This document shows positions 39,265-47,681 of a stretch of 64,000 nucleotides of DNA, piece by piece. A program made the translations under genes and the position numbers. A model generated the notes under the pieces. The model was not told where the DNA came from, ran no database searches, and saw only the letters and a list, made by a program, of their open reading frames with translations. The stretch is taken from NCBI GenBank assembly GCA_944324945.1, contig CALUYE010000001.1, positions 372,001 through 436,000 on the forward strand, read 5' to 3'. The DNA comes from Candidatus Gastranaerophilales bacterium. GTDB taxonomy: Bacteria; Cyanobacteriota; Vampirovibrionia; Gastranaerophilales; Gastranaerophilaceae. Positions within the stretch are counted from its first letter, which is position 1. Each line of letters opens with the position of its first letter.

Positions 39265-39546
39265 CTATTTATCTTTGTTTTCAATAATTTCTACTATCTT
39301 AATTCCGTAAGTATCTTCTATCGCGACAATTTGAGCTTTTGCAATTAAAATATCATCCACATAAACATCAACAGGTTCATCATTTGCCCTGTTAAGTGCA
39401 ATAACGGAACCTCTGTCGCATTCCACGGCGTCTTTAAGTCTTATGTTTGTTCTGCCTAATTCTGCACTTAGGGTAACTTCAACATTTGCAACTTTTGCAA
39501 TGTTGTTAAAATCAACCTCTTTTTTATCAGCTGTATTTTCAGGCAT
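39265..39546 (-). CDS. fliN: Flagellar motor switch protein FliN (short form)
   Basis: The 93-residue protein is a single SpoA/FliN domain: 'VANVEVTLSAELGRTNIRLK', then 'GSVIALNRANDEPVDVYVDD' and 'IAKAQIVAIEDTYGIKIVEI'. E. coli FliN has about 45 more N-terminal residues; this form lacks them. It forms the lower C-ring of the flagellar motor. Start ATG at 39546 has a strong GGGGGAG site, and TGC-TATAAAT upstream is a likely -10. It heads an operon with thiF and the coiled-coil gene rather than other flagellar genes. Confidence 0.9.
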   Translation of the reverse strand: MPENTADKKEVDFNNIAKVANVEVTLSAELGRTNIRLKDAVECDRGSVIALNRANDEPVDVYVDDILIAKAQIVAIEDTYGIKIVEIIENKDK

Positions 39547-39612
39547 TAAAACTCCCCCTGTTATCTATATTTATAGCACATAAAATTTACATAATCCACT
39601 ATTTAACAAATT

Positions 39613-41964
39613 TTATTGAATATTTTGCTCTATAAAATTTTGAATTTCGGATATATCCGTCTTTAGAAAATTCTTTTTAAAATCAATCAGCTTATTAAAT
39701 TCTTCTTTTAAAATTTCAAATAAGGGATTATTTTTAAAATCTTCATAAGAAAAAGGTTTTATATACTCAATCTTATCAATATCGAGAATTTTTAAAGAAT
39801 CAATATTTTCCATAATCTCAAGCACGATTTGAATAAAATTTTCACTGACTCCCGATGCGAAAGAAAGCCTTTTCAGGTCTATTTCTCCTTTTAATTTGTT
39901 TGATGAATATTTTATCATGCCGTTAATTTGTTTGATATAATTTTCAAGGTTTTCGTCAATTTTGCAGTTCATAAAATGAATTTTTTCAGGTTTTATTAAA
40001 TATAGAATTTCGCTGAATTCTTCGCTTGATGAAGGATAGTCAAAAAACATAAGAATTTTATGTTTGTCGTGCGGTTTTATGGTGCATTTTTTAATGTTAT
40101 CGTATTTTTCAAGTTTTTCTTTTGTTGAAGTTGTTTTTGCCCAGACTAATACATCTAAATTTTCATTTTTTAAATAATCATCAATTTGAGGTAAAATTCC
40201 TTGTTTTAGTCTGTGGTCATAGATTTTAATTTTTGAATTGTTACGTTTTAAATTTAAATCGGGATAGTATATATCTTCAATTTCAAGCTGAATAGTTTCC
40301 GTATCGTTGAATTTATTTAATTTCGGATAAAATGCAATATCGCATAGCGAACCTTTTTCAATTAACAAGCTTTCTTGGCGCCATCTTATTGAATCCAGTT
40401 TTATTCCGTCTTTTTCAAAGGTCATCTTAAGATGTTTTTGTTCTTTTCCGATTGTCCTGTAATCTTCAAGATTAACATCAAACATTGCAAATAAAGGCAT
40501 TTGGTTATTTTGCCCGAAAGGTTCAAGCTTATTTATCGTATCAAGTAAATCAAAATTTAAATCCTTAGGGTTTAGTTTAATATCTGCAAATAAGACGTTT
40601 TCTTCCGATTTTTCTCCTTTTTGCTCTTTGATTGTTTTTAAAAGAGCGGCTTTTACCTCTTCAAAAGAAATTTGATTTAAATCAAAAGAACATCCGCCTG
40701 CAAGTTTATGCCCTCCAAAGCCTTTAAATAAAGCCTGATTTTCTTTTAAGACCTGATAAACGTTAATTAAATCATTGCTTCTTATAGAGCATCTTGCGCA
40801 GTTATTTTCATCAACCGTCATTAAAAAGCATGGCTTTTGATATTCTTCAACGATATGCGAAGCTACAATACCTATAACTCCTATATGCCAGGAGTCGTTG
40901 ATTAATATAACGGCGTCATTTTTTTCTTCTTCTGTATTATTATTAAGATATGAAACTATATCGTTATATGTTTCGCTGCATTTTGACTGGCGGATTGTGT
41001 TATAGTTATCAAGTTTTTCTATGATTATATTTAATTCATCGTCATTTTTACAGTTTAAAAATTCAAATGATAATTTTGCATTGGCAAGTCTTCCGACTGC
41101 ATTAATTCTTGGTGCCAAAATAAAAGCAAGATCATAGCTTGTTATTTTTCTGTTGTTTAAATTTTTTGATAAAAGCGTGTAGATTGCCCTATTTGAATCG
41201 TATTTTTTATTATTTAAAATTTCCAGTCCCACAGCTACAATAGAGCGATTTTCGCCAATCAGCGGAACAACGTCTGCAACAGCGCCCGCTGCTGCTATTG
41301 TTAAAAGTTCATCTTTTAAATTTTGGTTAGTACTTTCTTCTAATAGCGCTATAGCAAGTTTATACGCCACAACAGAACCCGAGTTATAAGTAAGAGATGT
41401 TATATCATCAACCGATAAGTCTTCCTTGAGTGCTCCTTTGACCTGCGGATTAATAACGGCAAGTGCATCAGGAAGCTCTGTATCGGTATTATGGTGGTCT
41501 GTTATAATTGTATCAACCCTTAAGCCTTTTAAAAGGTTAATTTCTGAGATATTTGAAATCCCGCAATCTACGGTAATTACAAGTTTTACTTTTTCTTTTG
41601 CAACAAGTGTAATTAACTCTTTTGAATTAAGCCCGTGTCCGTGGAGCAATCTGTCGGGTATAAATGTGATGACATCTGCTTTTAGTTCGTTTAGTGTTTT
41701 ATATAAAATTGTGCTTGAAGTTACTCCGTCGCAATCAAAATCGCCCCAGATTAATATTTTTTCTTTTTTTTGAATAGATTCAAGTATTCTTTTTTTTGCT
41801 TTTTCCATATCGCAAAAAGCATAAGGAGAGATAAAATCTTCTTTTTTGGGATTTAAAAATTTATAAATTTCATCTTTATTTTTTATATTTCTTATCTCAA
41901 GAAGCCTTGTGAGGATATCTTTATTTTCTTCGTTATTTTTTAATTGAATTTTTCTATATTGCAT
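39613..41964 (-). CDS. recJ: Single-stranded-DNA-specific exonuclease RecJ
   Basis: The 783-residue protein has the DHH-family motifs DFDCDGVTS (residues 75-83) and TDHHNTD (DHH at 156-158), the DHHA1 region 'GIVASHIVEEYQKPCFLM' with GGHKLAGG, and an OB-fold domain ('LKMTFEKDGIKLDSIRW'). The last 220 residues extend beyond the E. coli form (577 residues) and resemble the long RecJ of Gram-positive bacteria and cyanobacteria in layout. It degrades 5'-ended single strands in repair. The start codon coincides with the predicted transcription start (leaderless); no ribosome site is visible. Confidence 0.95.
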   Translation of the reverse strand: MQYRKIQLKNNEENKDILTRLLEIRNIKNKDEIYKFLNPKKEDFISPYAFCDMEKAKKRILESIQKKEKILIWGDFDCDGVTSSTILYKTLNELKADVITFIPDRLLHGHGLNSKELITLVAKEKVKLVITVDCGISNISEINLLKGLRVDTIITDHHNTDTELPDALAVINPQVKGALKEDLSVDDITSLTYNSGSVVAYKLAIALLEESTNQNLKDELLTIAAAGAVADVVPLIGENRSIVAVGLEILNNKKYDSNRAIYTLLSKNLNNRKITSYDLAFILAPRINAVGRLANAKLSFEFLNCKNDDELNIIIEKLDNYNTIRQSKCSETYNDIVSYLNNNTEEEKNDAVILINDSWHIGVIGIVASHIVEEYQKPCFLMTVDENNCARCSIRSNDLINVYQVLKENQALFKGFGGHKLAGGCSFDLNQISFEEVKAALLKTIKEQKGEKSEENVLFADIKLNPKDLNFDLLDTINKLEPFGQNNQMPLFAMFDVNLEDYRTIGKEQKHLKMTFEKDGIKLDSIRWRQESLLIEKGSLCDIAFYPKLNKFNDTETIQLEIEDIYYPDLNLKRNNSKIKIYDHRLKQGILPQIDDYLKNENLDVLVWAKTTSTKEKLEKYDNIKKCTIKPHDKHKILMFFDYPSSSEEFSEILYLIKPEKIHFMNCKIDENLENYIKQINGMIKYSSNKLKGEIDLKRLSFASGVSENFIQIVLEIMENIDSLKILDIDKIEYIKPFSYEDFKNNPLFEILKEEFNKLIDFKKNFLKTDISEIQNFIEQNIQ

Positions 41965-41970
41965 AAATAT

Positions 41971-41979
41971 ATTCTATCA
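41971..41979 (-). promoter_or_regulatory. Leaderless extended -10 promoter of recJ
   Basis: On the minus strand TGA-TAGAAT ends at 41971, 6 nt before the ATG at 41964, so transcription should start on the ATG. Confidence 0.55.
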
Positions 41980-42000
41980 CACCTTAAAATTTTGAAAATA

Positions 42001-42026
42001 AAAAGCACCCGTTTAAGGGTGCTTTT
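42001..42026 (-). terminator. Terminator of the fliJ-fliK-flgD-flgE operon
   Basis: AAAAGCACCC and GGGTGCTTTT form a stem around a 6-nt loop, 17 nt past the flgE stop; the minus strand continues TTATTTT. The stem is symmetric, but no plus-strand gene reaches it. Confidence 0.9.
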
Positions 42027-42043
42027 AAGTATCAACGAATAAA

Positions 42044-43438
42044 TTAACTTCCCAAATAAACCAGCGTTTCAAGCATGCTGTTTGCTCCGTTGAATACTTG
42101 TGAATTAGCCTGAACAAGTCTTTGAGCTAAAATCATATTTGCAAATTGTTCAGATAAATCTACGTTTGATGCTTCAAGTGCTCCCGCTTGTATGTTGCCT
42201 GTGCCGTTTATACCTGAAGCTGTGTAAATAACGTCTCCCGAGTTTACGCCGACTACGTATTTATTATTTCCAGTTGCAACAAGACCACCGTCATTTGTTA
42301 CTTTTGCAAGCTGAATTTGCATGTTTGCTTTAACAAGTACATTAGAATCAACAAGCAAGGGGGCTTCTCCTGAATTATTAACATCGCTGTTAATTTCAAC
42401 CCCTTCGTTTGTTGTGTAGCTGAAATATGTCGAACCGTCTTCGTTAGCTAAAACTGTTAGAGTTGAGCCGTCGGAATATGTTACGGTTACTCTGCCGTCT
42501 TGACCTACGGAATAGCTTGAATAAAGTTTTGTTGTATCTGCCGTAACGTCATCAACCTGTGATATTGTAGCCGATATTCCCATGGTGTGCGAAGTGTAGT
42601 TTCCGTTTTCATCGGGTGCTATACCTGCAAGTTTTGTTTGAGCAACAAAATTTGATCCATCGGGAACCGATTCAAATGCTAAAGTATCTCCGCCTGCTGC
42701 AGGTTCGAATTGAATGGCGCCATCTACAACGGAAGCCGTAAATTGGCCCTGAGACTGGTCATTTATTTCTGCAACAAGTTGTGCAACGGTCGTATCGTTA
42801 TTTATATCATCGGGTGATAAATTGATTGTAAGCTCTTGAGTACCGCCTCCCGCTTTATTTACGGTAATTTTAAATTCCCCCGGAGTAATTGTTTGAGCGT
42901 TATTCAGTTCCGAAATTTTAGTATCGGCAAAATCAGCAGCATTTGTCGGCTCTTCAACTACTTTAATCATTGTGGGAAATTTAATCGGTGTTGTTGAAGC
43001 GGTGCTTGAAGTCAGACTGTCCGTACCTAAAACTTTGTCGCCAGTTGCCGTACAAAGGTATCCTTCTTCATCAAGATGGAAGGTGCCGTCTCTTGTAAGA
43101 GAAACGTTACCGTCGCTGTCAATTACCGTGAACCAGCCATAGCCTGTTATTGCTAAATCAGTCGGGTTTCCTGTAGTTGTATTTGTTGTTGAAGGCTGCA
43201 TGTTTTTGGTAATCCCCGCGCATTGTACGCCGACGCCGACTTGATAAGGGTTTGTTCCCCCCATAACTGCGGTTGAATTTGTACCTGTTGTTTTTGTTTG
43301 ATACCAGATATCCTGAAAATCAACACGCGAGGTTTTGTATGCGGTAGTGTTCATGTTTGCAATATTGTCGGATACTACCGTTAGTTGCTGTGTACCTGCA
43401 TTTAAGCCTGACATAGAGGTGTAGAGAGCTTGTGTCAT
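42044..43438 (-). CDS. flgE: Flagellar hook protein FlgE
   Basis: The 464-residue protein begins 'MTQALYTSMSGLNAGTQQLT' with 'SDNIANMNTTAYKTSRVDF', the rod/hook N-terminal motif, and ends with 'FANMILAQRLVQANSQVFNG', the matching C-terminal helix. The middle holds the hook D1-D2 domains ('TGYGWFTVIDSDGNVSLTRD' is the FlgE/F/G core). At 464 residues it fits FlgE better than the shorter FlgF or FlgG. It forms the universal joint of the flagellum. It is last in the operon, 29 nt after flgD. Confidence 0.93.
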   Translation of the reverse strand: MTQALYTSMSGLNAGTQQLTVVSDNIANMNTTAYKTSRVDFQDIWYQTKTTGTNSTAVMGGTNPYQVGVGVQCAGITKNMQPSTTNTTTGNPTDLAITGYGWFTVIDSDGNVSLTRDGTFHLDEEGYLCTATGDKVLGTDSLTSSTASTTPIKFPTMIKVVEEPTNAADFADTKISELNNAQTITPGEFKITVNKAGGGTQELTINLSPDDINNDTTVAQLVAEINDQSQGQFTASVVDGAIQFEPAAGGDTLAFESVPDGSNFVAQTKLAGIAPDENGNYTSHTMGISATISQVDDVTADTTKLYSSYSVGQDGRVTVTYSDGSTLTVLANEDGSTYFSYTTNEGVEINSDVNNSGEAPLLVDSNVLVKANMQIQLAKVTNDGGLVATGNNKYVVGVNSGDVIYTASGINGTGNIQAGALEASNVDLSEQFANMILAQRLVQANSQVFNGANSMLETLVYLGS

Positions 43439-43467
43439 CTTTTAGTTCATCCTTTCTTTATTTTTAA

Positions 43468-44112
43468 TTACGATTCTTGCCCCGTAGTAGTTGTATCAGA
43501 AGCATTATTTTCGCCATTTCCCGCTGAGGAACTGTCGCCTCCTATATAAGAAGATAATTTTTGTGATATATTTCCGATATTATAAGCAACGTATGAAAGA
43601 GCTTCTTTTATGAAGTTTTTATCTTCTTCATTTGTTTCACTGTTGCTATCATTTGAAGTTGAAGTTTCTTTAGGATAAACCTTTGAAACGTTATCAAGAG
43701 GATAAAGAGTGCCGTTAACCGAGATACTTGCACCTTCGCTATCGGAATAATCGACATATTCTACAGTACCCACAACACTGCTTCCCGTGTTGCTTGATAC
43801 TTCAACTTTTTGTCCTATTAAAGAATTTGCCTGATATATTGATGAAAACTCGCTAAAACTGCTTGCAAGTTTTTCCATTTGTTCCAAGGTTACAAACTGT
43901 GCTTCCTGTGCAAGCATTTCATTGTTATCCATGGGGTTAGTCGGATCCTGATATTGCAATTGCATACATAACAAGTTCAAAAACGCTTCACTTGATACAC
44001 TGCTTGAACTTGAGCTTGAAGTTGTTGTAGCCGTGCTGTTTGATTGTGAATTTTTTGCAATGGTTGAATTGTTTGCATTTGAAATTATGTCGTTTGATAC
44101 TGCTGAAGTCAT
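43468..44112 (-). CDS. flgD: Flagellar hook-capping protein FlgD
   Basis: The 214-residue protein has the FlgD signature 'FLNLLCMQLQYQDPTNPMDN' followed by 'NEMLAQEAQFVTLEQMEKLA'. The first 40 residues are a Ser/Thr/Asn-rich flexible lead. The C-terminal part has the SH3-like piece 'IGQKVEVSSNTGSSVVGTVE' but ends in a low-complexity Ser/Gly/Asn tail. It caps the growing hook and directs FlgE assembly. It lies between fliK (14 nt) and flgE. Confidence 0.93.
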   Translation of the reverse strand: MTSAVSNDIISNANNSTIAKNSQSNSTATTTSSSSSSSVSSEAFLNLLCMQLQYQDPTNPMDNNEMLAQEAQFVTLEQMEKLASSFSEFSSIYQANSLIGQKVEVSSNTGSSVVGTVEYVDYSDSEGASISVNGTLYPLDNVSKVYPKETSTSNDSNSETNEEDKNFIKEALSYVAYNIGNISQKLSSYIGGDSSSAGNGENNASDTTTTGQES

Positions 44113-44126
44113 TTTATTGTTCCTTA

Positions 44127-46292
44127 TTAATTTAAACCGTAGCTCAAGGTTTTACTTAAAACACTTGAAAAATCATTTACAAAATTAAAATCGTAGTTTA
44201 ATTTTGTTGCAAACATTTGATATTCGCTTTCATAGGCTTTATTTTGCCCGTTATTTTGGTTTTGATTATTGTTTTGTTGATTTAAGTTTTGATTATTTTG
44301 CTCGTTTTGAGTGTTAAAATTACCGTCATACCTTGTTGAACCTTCTTGTCCCGAGGTTTTTATTTGAATATTGTTGACGTTAATTCCCGCGTCATGCAGT
44401 TGTTGTCTTAGGGTGTTTATATTTTTTTCAATATAATTTCTTACATCATCATTTTGAGCAAGAATATTTGTTGTTAAACCGTCTTTATTTGTAATTAATT
44501 CAATATGCAGCCTTCCTAAATCATAAGGACGCAATACAACCGTTAGTTTTTTAGATTCCGAGTTTTGAATATCCGAGATTTTATCCGTTATTTGATTTAA
44601 AATATCGGAGCTTTCAAGATTTTTTGAAAATATATCAGTGCTTTGAGGTGTTTGAATATTATTTAGCTGAATATTTTTTAAATTATTCATATTTGAAATC
44701 ATAATTCCGTTATTTGAAGCTGAATCATAGATTATATTAGTGTTTTGCGTATTTGAAGAAATTGTTCCCGTCTCTTCAAGGTTTAATTTTATAATTTCAT
44801 CACTTACGCTTAAAGCCCCCGAATCTTTAAGAAAAGATGAATTTTTAGCTTCGGGTTCGCTTTTTTGAATATCTTTAGTTTCAATATCCGTACTCTCGAT
44901 TGAAATTTCTGAATCTTCGGGTAAAATTTCAGAAATATCTTCTTTTAGAGTTGTAATATTTTTTTCCTGTGTTTTATTATCGGTTTTATTTTTAGCGTCA
45001 ACACTGCCTGTTTCATAGCTTACTTGCGCGTCTGCGGCAGTTTTATTTTTGTTTATTTTTATGGAATCCGTTTGCGCTTCTTTTGTATAATTTTTAAATT
45101 CTTGCGTAGTTTCAACTTCCGTATTTAAAATTTCCATACTGCCTTTTTCGCTGTTATTTACAGTATTTAATTCTTTTGATGGGGAAGTATCCGAATTATT
45201 TAAAACCTGCTTATTTAAATCGGTTTTTAATAATGAATTATCCGTAATTTCTGAAGCGTCTTTTGAATTTAGGAGTTTTAAAATTGCATTTGAAGTTTCA
45301 CTGTCAAGTTTATTATTTTTTATAAGCTTATTTAGAGTTTCAATGGCCTCGCTGCTTAGTTTTACGGTTTCATCCGTTGAATTGATTAATTCAATGTTTT
45401 CGCTTAATTTTAAACTTTCATCTTTTGAATTTAGTATATTTTCAAATTCACTGCTTTTTGAAGACGAGCCTATATTTTCCAATTCGCTTTTTAAGTTCTT
45501 CAGAGCCTGAAGAATGTTGTTTTTACTTTCTTTAGATAAATTTGAGTCGTTTTTTGGGTTTGATATATCTTCAACAATATAATCAATCCCATCAACAATA
45601 TCCGTTAACAAAACATCTTCTTGCGCGGTGTTTTGTTTTTGTGCGGCATCATTTGTTGTATTGTTCGATAAATTTGCAATTTCATCACTTGAAAATGCAA
45701 TATCAACTACATCTTTGGTATTCGTTGTTTCATCTAAAGAAAAAACCGGTGATGGATCTACAAATGAGCTATAATCTATGTCATTTAAATTTAAAATTTT
45801 ATCTTCTTTGTTTAATATTTCTTTTTTTGGTTTTTCTTTTTGTGTTTTGTTGTCTGTTATTTCACTGTTTTGAACAGGTTTTTTGTCAATTGAATATGAA
45901 TCATTTAAAGAATCTTCACTTGTTTCTTCTGCTTGATTGTTTGTTTTGTCTTCTTTCAATTTTTCGTTTTGAAATTTTTCTTTTAAAGTCGGTTTTTTAT
46001 CTTCTTTTATTTTTTCTTCATTTTGATTTATTTGATTGTTTTCTTTTGGAGTGTCTGTTGTTTGTTCTTCTTTTTCAAGAGCTTTTTTATTTATTGAACT
46101 TGTATTTGTTTTGGCTGCTTTATCTACAAAGTTTGTCTGGGTATTTTGAGCCTTTGCATTTGCAGCGTTTGCCATAACGTTTGAAAAATCCGTTCCCGAG
46201 GCATCAAAAATTTTATAGTCAGATAAATTGGTGTTTGGCATCTGATTTATATTAAAATTTGTGATTATGTTTTGCGTAAGTGAATCAGTCAT
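44127..46292 (-). CDS. fliK: Flagellar hook-length control protein FliK
   Basis: The 721-residue protein is mostly Asn/Ser/Asp/Lys-rich low-complexity sequence, as is common for the molecular-ruler part of FliK. The C-terminal domain (about residues 580-660) matches the Flg_hook family: 'VVLRPYDLGRLHIELITNKD', then 'LRQQLHDAGINVNNIQIKTS'. A Gln/Asn run (NQNLNQQNNNQNQNNGQN) follows, then an aromatic tail. It measures hook length and switches export specificity. It is longer than the E. coli protein (about 400 residues), which in ruler models would predict a longer hook. Confidence 0.88.
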   Translation of the reverse strand: MTDSLTQNIITNFNINQMPNTNLSDYKIFDASGTDFSNVMANAANAKAQNTQTNFVDKAAKTNTSSINKKALEKEEQTTDTPKENNQINQNEEKIKEDKKPTLKEKFQNEKLKEDKTNNQAEETSEDSLNDSYSIDKKPVQNSEITDNKTQKEKPKKEILNKEDKILNLNDIDYSSFVDPSPVFSLDETTNTKDVVDIAFSSDEIANLSNNTTNDAAQKQNTAQEDVLLTDIVDGIDYIVEDISNPKNDSNLSKESKNNILQALKNLKSELENIGSSSKSSEFENILNSKDESLKLSENIELINSTDETVKLSSEAIETLNKLIKNNKLDSETSNAILKLLNSKDASEITDNSLLKTDLNKQVLNNSDTSPSKELNTVNNSEKGSMEILNTEVETTQEFKNYTKEAQTDSIKINKNKTAADAQVSYETGSVDAKNKTDNKTQEKNITTLKEDISEILPEDSEISIESTDIETKDIQKSEPEAKNSSFLKDSGALSVSDEIIKLNLEETGTISSNTQNTNIIYDSASNNGIMISNMNNLKNIQLNNIQTPQSTDIFSKNLESSDILNQITDKISDIQNSESKKLTVVLRPYDLGRLHIELITNKDGLTTNILAQNDDVRNYIEKNINTLRQQLHDAGINVNNIQIKTSGQEGSTRYDGNFNTQNEQNNQNLNQQNNNQNQNNGQNKAYESEYQMFATKLNYDFNFVNDFSSVLSKTLSYGLN

Positions 46293-46302
46293 TTTTCCCC
46301 GT

Positions 46303-46752
46303 TTAATAAGAAATCCTTAAATGTCTTGAAGATACAATATCGTCAATCATTTTAAATTCTTCTTGTAATAATTCCTTATCGTATTTTTCTTTTTGTTTTT
46401 CTTTTAGTTTTTCAAGAGTTTTAACATCGATATATGCCTGGTTTGTGGCTTTTTGTTGAATTTTGAGCTCAAGTTCCTTTTTTTTGATTATTTCTTTTTG
46501 ATTTTTGATTTTTTGTGCTAATTTTTCGCCATACAGTCTGAAATTTGTTATTATTTCAATATGAAAATCGTTTTTTAGGACGTAATCATCAGCCTGTTTT
46601 TTGTTTTGCTCAAACTCGAAAATCGTTTTTTCCAAAAGTTCTTTTTGCGCTCTCAGTTCATTCATTATCTTTGAAAGCTTGATTCTTTCGTCTTCAAGCT
46701 TTTTTTGCTTAACCGTAAGCACGCTTTCAAGAGTAAAGCTAAACCTCCTCAA
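46303..46752 (-). CDS. fliJ: Flagellar export chaperone FliJ
   Basis: The 149-residue protein starts at a TTG codon; the start is fixed by 'MRRFSFTLESVLTVKQKKLE', the FliJ N-terminal pattern, with no ATG available. It is one long antiparallel coiled-coil, like FliJ, which couples the FliI ATPase to the export gate. There is no ribosome site upstream. A TAGAAT box ends 6 nt before the TTG, so the transcript may start on the start codon itself. First gene of the fliJ-fliK-flgD-flgE operon; fliI is not adjacent. Confidence 0.85.
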   Translation of the reverse strand: MRRFSFTLESVLTVKQKKLEDERIKLSKIMNELRAQKELLEKTIFEFEQNKKQADDYVLKNDFHIEIITNFRLYGEKLAQKIKNQKEIIKKKELELKIQQKATNQAYIDVKTLEKLKEKQKEKYDKELLQEEFKMIDDIVSSRHLRISY

Positions 46753-46758
46753 AACTAA

Positions 46759-46764
46759 ATTCTA
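46759..46764 (-). promoter_or_regulatory. Putative leaderless promoter of the fliJ operon
   Basis: Minus-strand TAGAAT (46764-46759) lies 6 nt before the TTG start at 46752. No TG extension. The 46753-46878 gap holds no other clear signal. Confidence 0.45.
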
Positions 46765-46878
46765 TCCCCATATCTTTATTAACATGATTAGAATAACGTC
46801 ATGTGCTTATTTAATCATCATCTATATCGTTGAAAAAACTTTAGCGTTTTTTGTTAAAAATAAGTTATTTGATGTAGT

Positions 46879-47613
46879 TTAACCCATATAAAACAATATT
46901 CCGATAATTAAATCGGCAACAAGAAGGTAAATTGTGCATAAAATTGCGGATTTTGTGGTTGATTCTCCGACGTTTTTGGCTCCCCCTCTGGTATTATATC
47001 CGACAGTTGCACAAACAAGCGCAATGATACCGCCAAAAATCAACCCTTTTAAAAGGCTTACATATATATCTTTTAAAACAAGCATAAGCCAAACCGAGTT
47101 AAAGTATCTTACAGGATGAAGATCTATTGAATAGTATGCAACAACCATCCCGCCTAAAACTCCTATTAATTCAGCCAATAGAACTATATAAAAACAAGAA
47201 ATTGCTCCTGCTATAATTCTAGGGGCAAAATAATAGCCTATGGAATCAACTTTTAATACATCAATCGCATCAATCTGGTTTGTAACCTGCATATTTGCAA
47301 CCTGTGCAGTAATTGCAGTCCCTGCGCGTGCTGCAAGAGCAAGAGCTGCAAACCCGGGAGCAATTTCTCTAATCAGGGCAACGGCTAAAAAACCGCCTAT
47401 GTAGCTGTCCCCTCCTGACATTAAGAATTGTTTTGATACTTGAAGCGCTATTGTGGATGCTGCAATAAAAACGATTGCAAGACAAATTCCAAGTGAATCA
47501 AACCCGATTGCGGCAATTTGATTAAATACTTCTTTAATTCTAAGGTTGCCTTTTAAGACATATTTTAGCGCAGTAAAGAAATTTAGTACGCATTGACCCA
47601 AAAAACTAATCAT
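46879..47613 (-). CDS. mlaE: MlaE/YrbE-type ABC transporter permease
   Basis: From the ATG at 47613 the protein has 244 residues; I choose it because 'MISFLGQCVLNFFTALKYVL' aligns with the family start and the promoter places transcription exactly there, whereas the upstream in-frame ATG at 47679 would precede the promoter. The permease motif is 'LIREIAPGFAALALAARAGT' followed by 'ITAQVANMQVTNQIDAIDVL'. MlaE proteins move phospholipids between the outer and inner membranes with an ATPase (MlaF) and an MCE protein (MlaD), neither of which is adjacent. In cyanobacteria and plastids the related TGD1 system imports lipids. Confidence 0.9.
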   Translation of the reverse strand: MISFLGQCVLNFFTALKYVLKGNLRIKEVFNQIAAIGFDSLGICLAIVFIAASTIALQVSKQFLMSGGDSYIGGFLAVALIREIAPGFAALALAARAGTAITAQVANMQVTNQIDAIDVLKVDSIGYYFAPRIIAGAISCFYIVLLAELIGVLGGMVVAYYSIDLHPVRYFNSVWLMLVLKDIYVSLLKGLIFGGIIALVCATVGYNTRGGAKNVGESTTKSAILCTIYLLVADLIIGILFYMG

Positions 47614-47619
47614 GCAATG

Positions 47620-47625
47620 ATTATA
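47620..47625 (-). promoter_or_regulatory. Leaderless promoter of the MlaE-type gene
   Basis: Minus-strand TATAAT (47625-47620) is followed by CATTGC and the ATG at 47613, the same 6-nt spacing as elsewhere in the window. Confidence 0.55.
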
Positions 47626-47669
47626 TATTCTTAAATTAAAAAAAGCTAGATTTTTGATTATTTTTTTTA

Positions 47670-47675
47670 TAAAAT
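47670..47675 (+). promoter_or_regulatory. Leaderless promoter of the glycosyltransferase-like gene
   Basis: TAAAAT (47670-47675) is followed by ACACTT and the ATG at 47682. It is back to back with the mlaE promoter, 44 nt away. Confidence 0.5.
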
Positions 47676-47681
47676 ACACTT

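Noticed and set aside
39265-39546. FliN as a truncated pseudogene
   Set aside because: The SpoA domain is complete and only the variable N-terminal region is absent; the promoter and ribosome site are strong.
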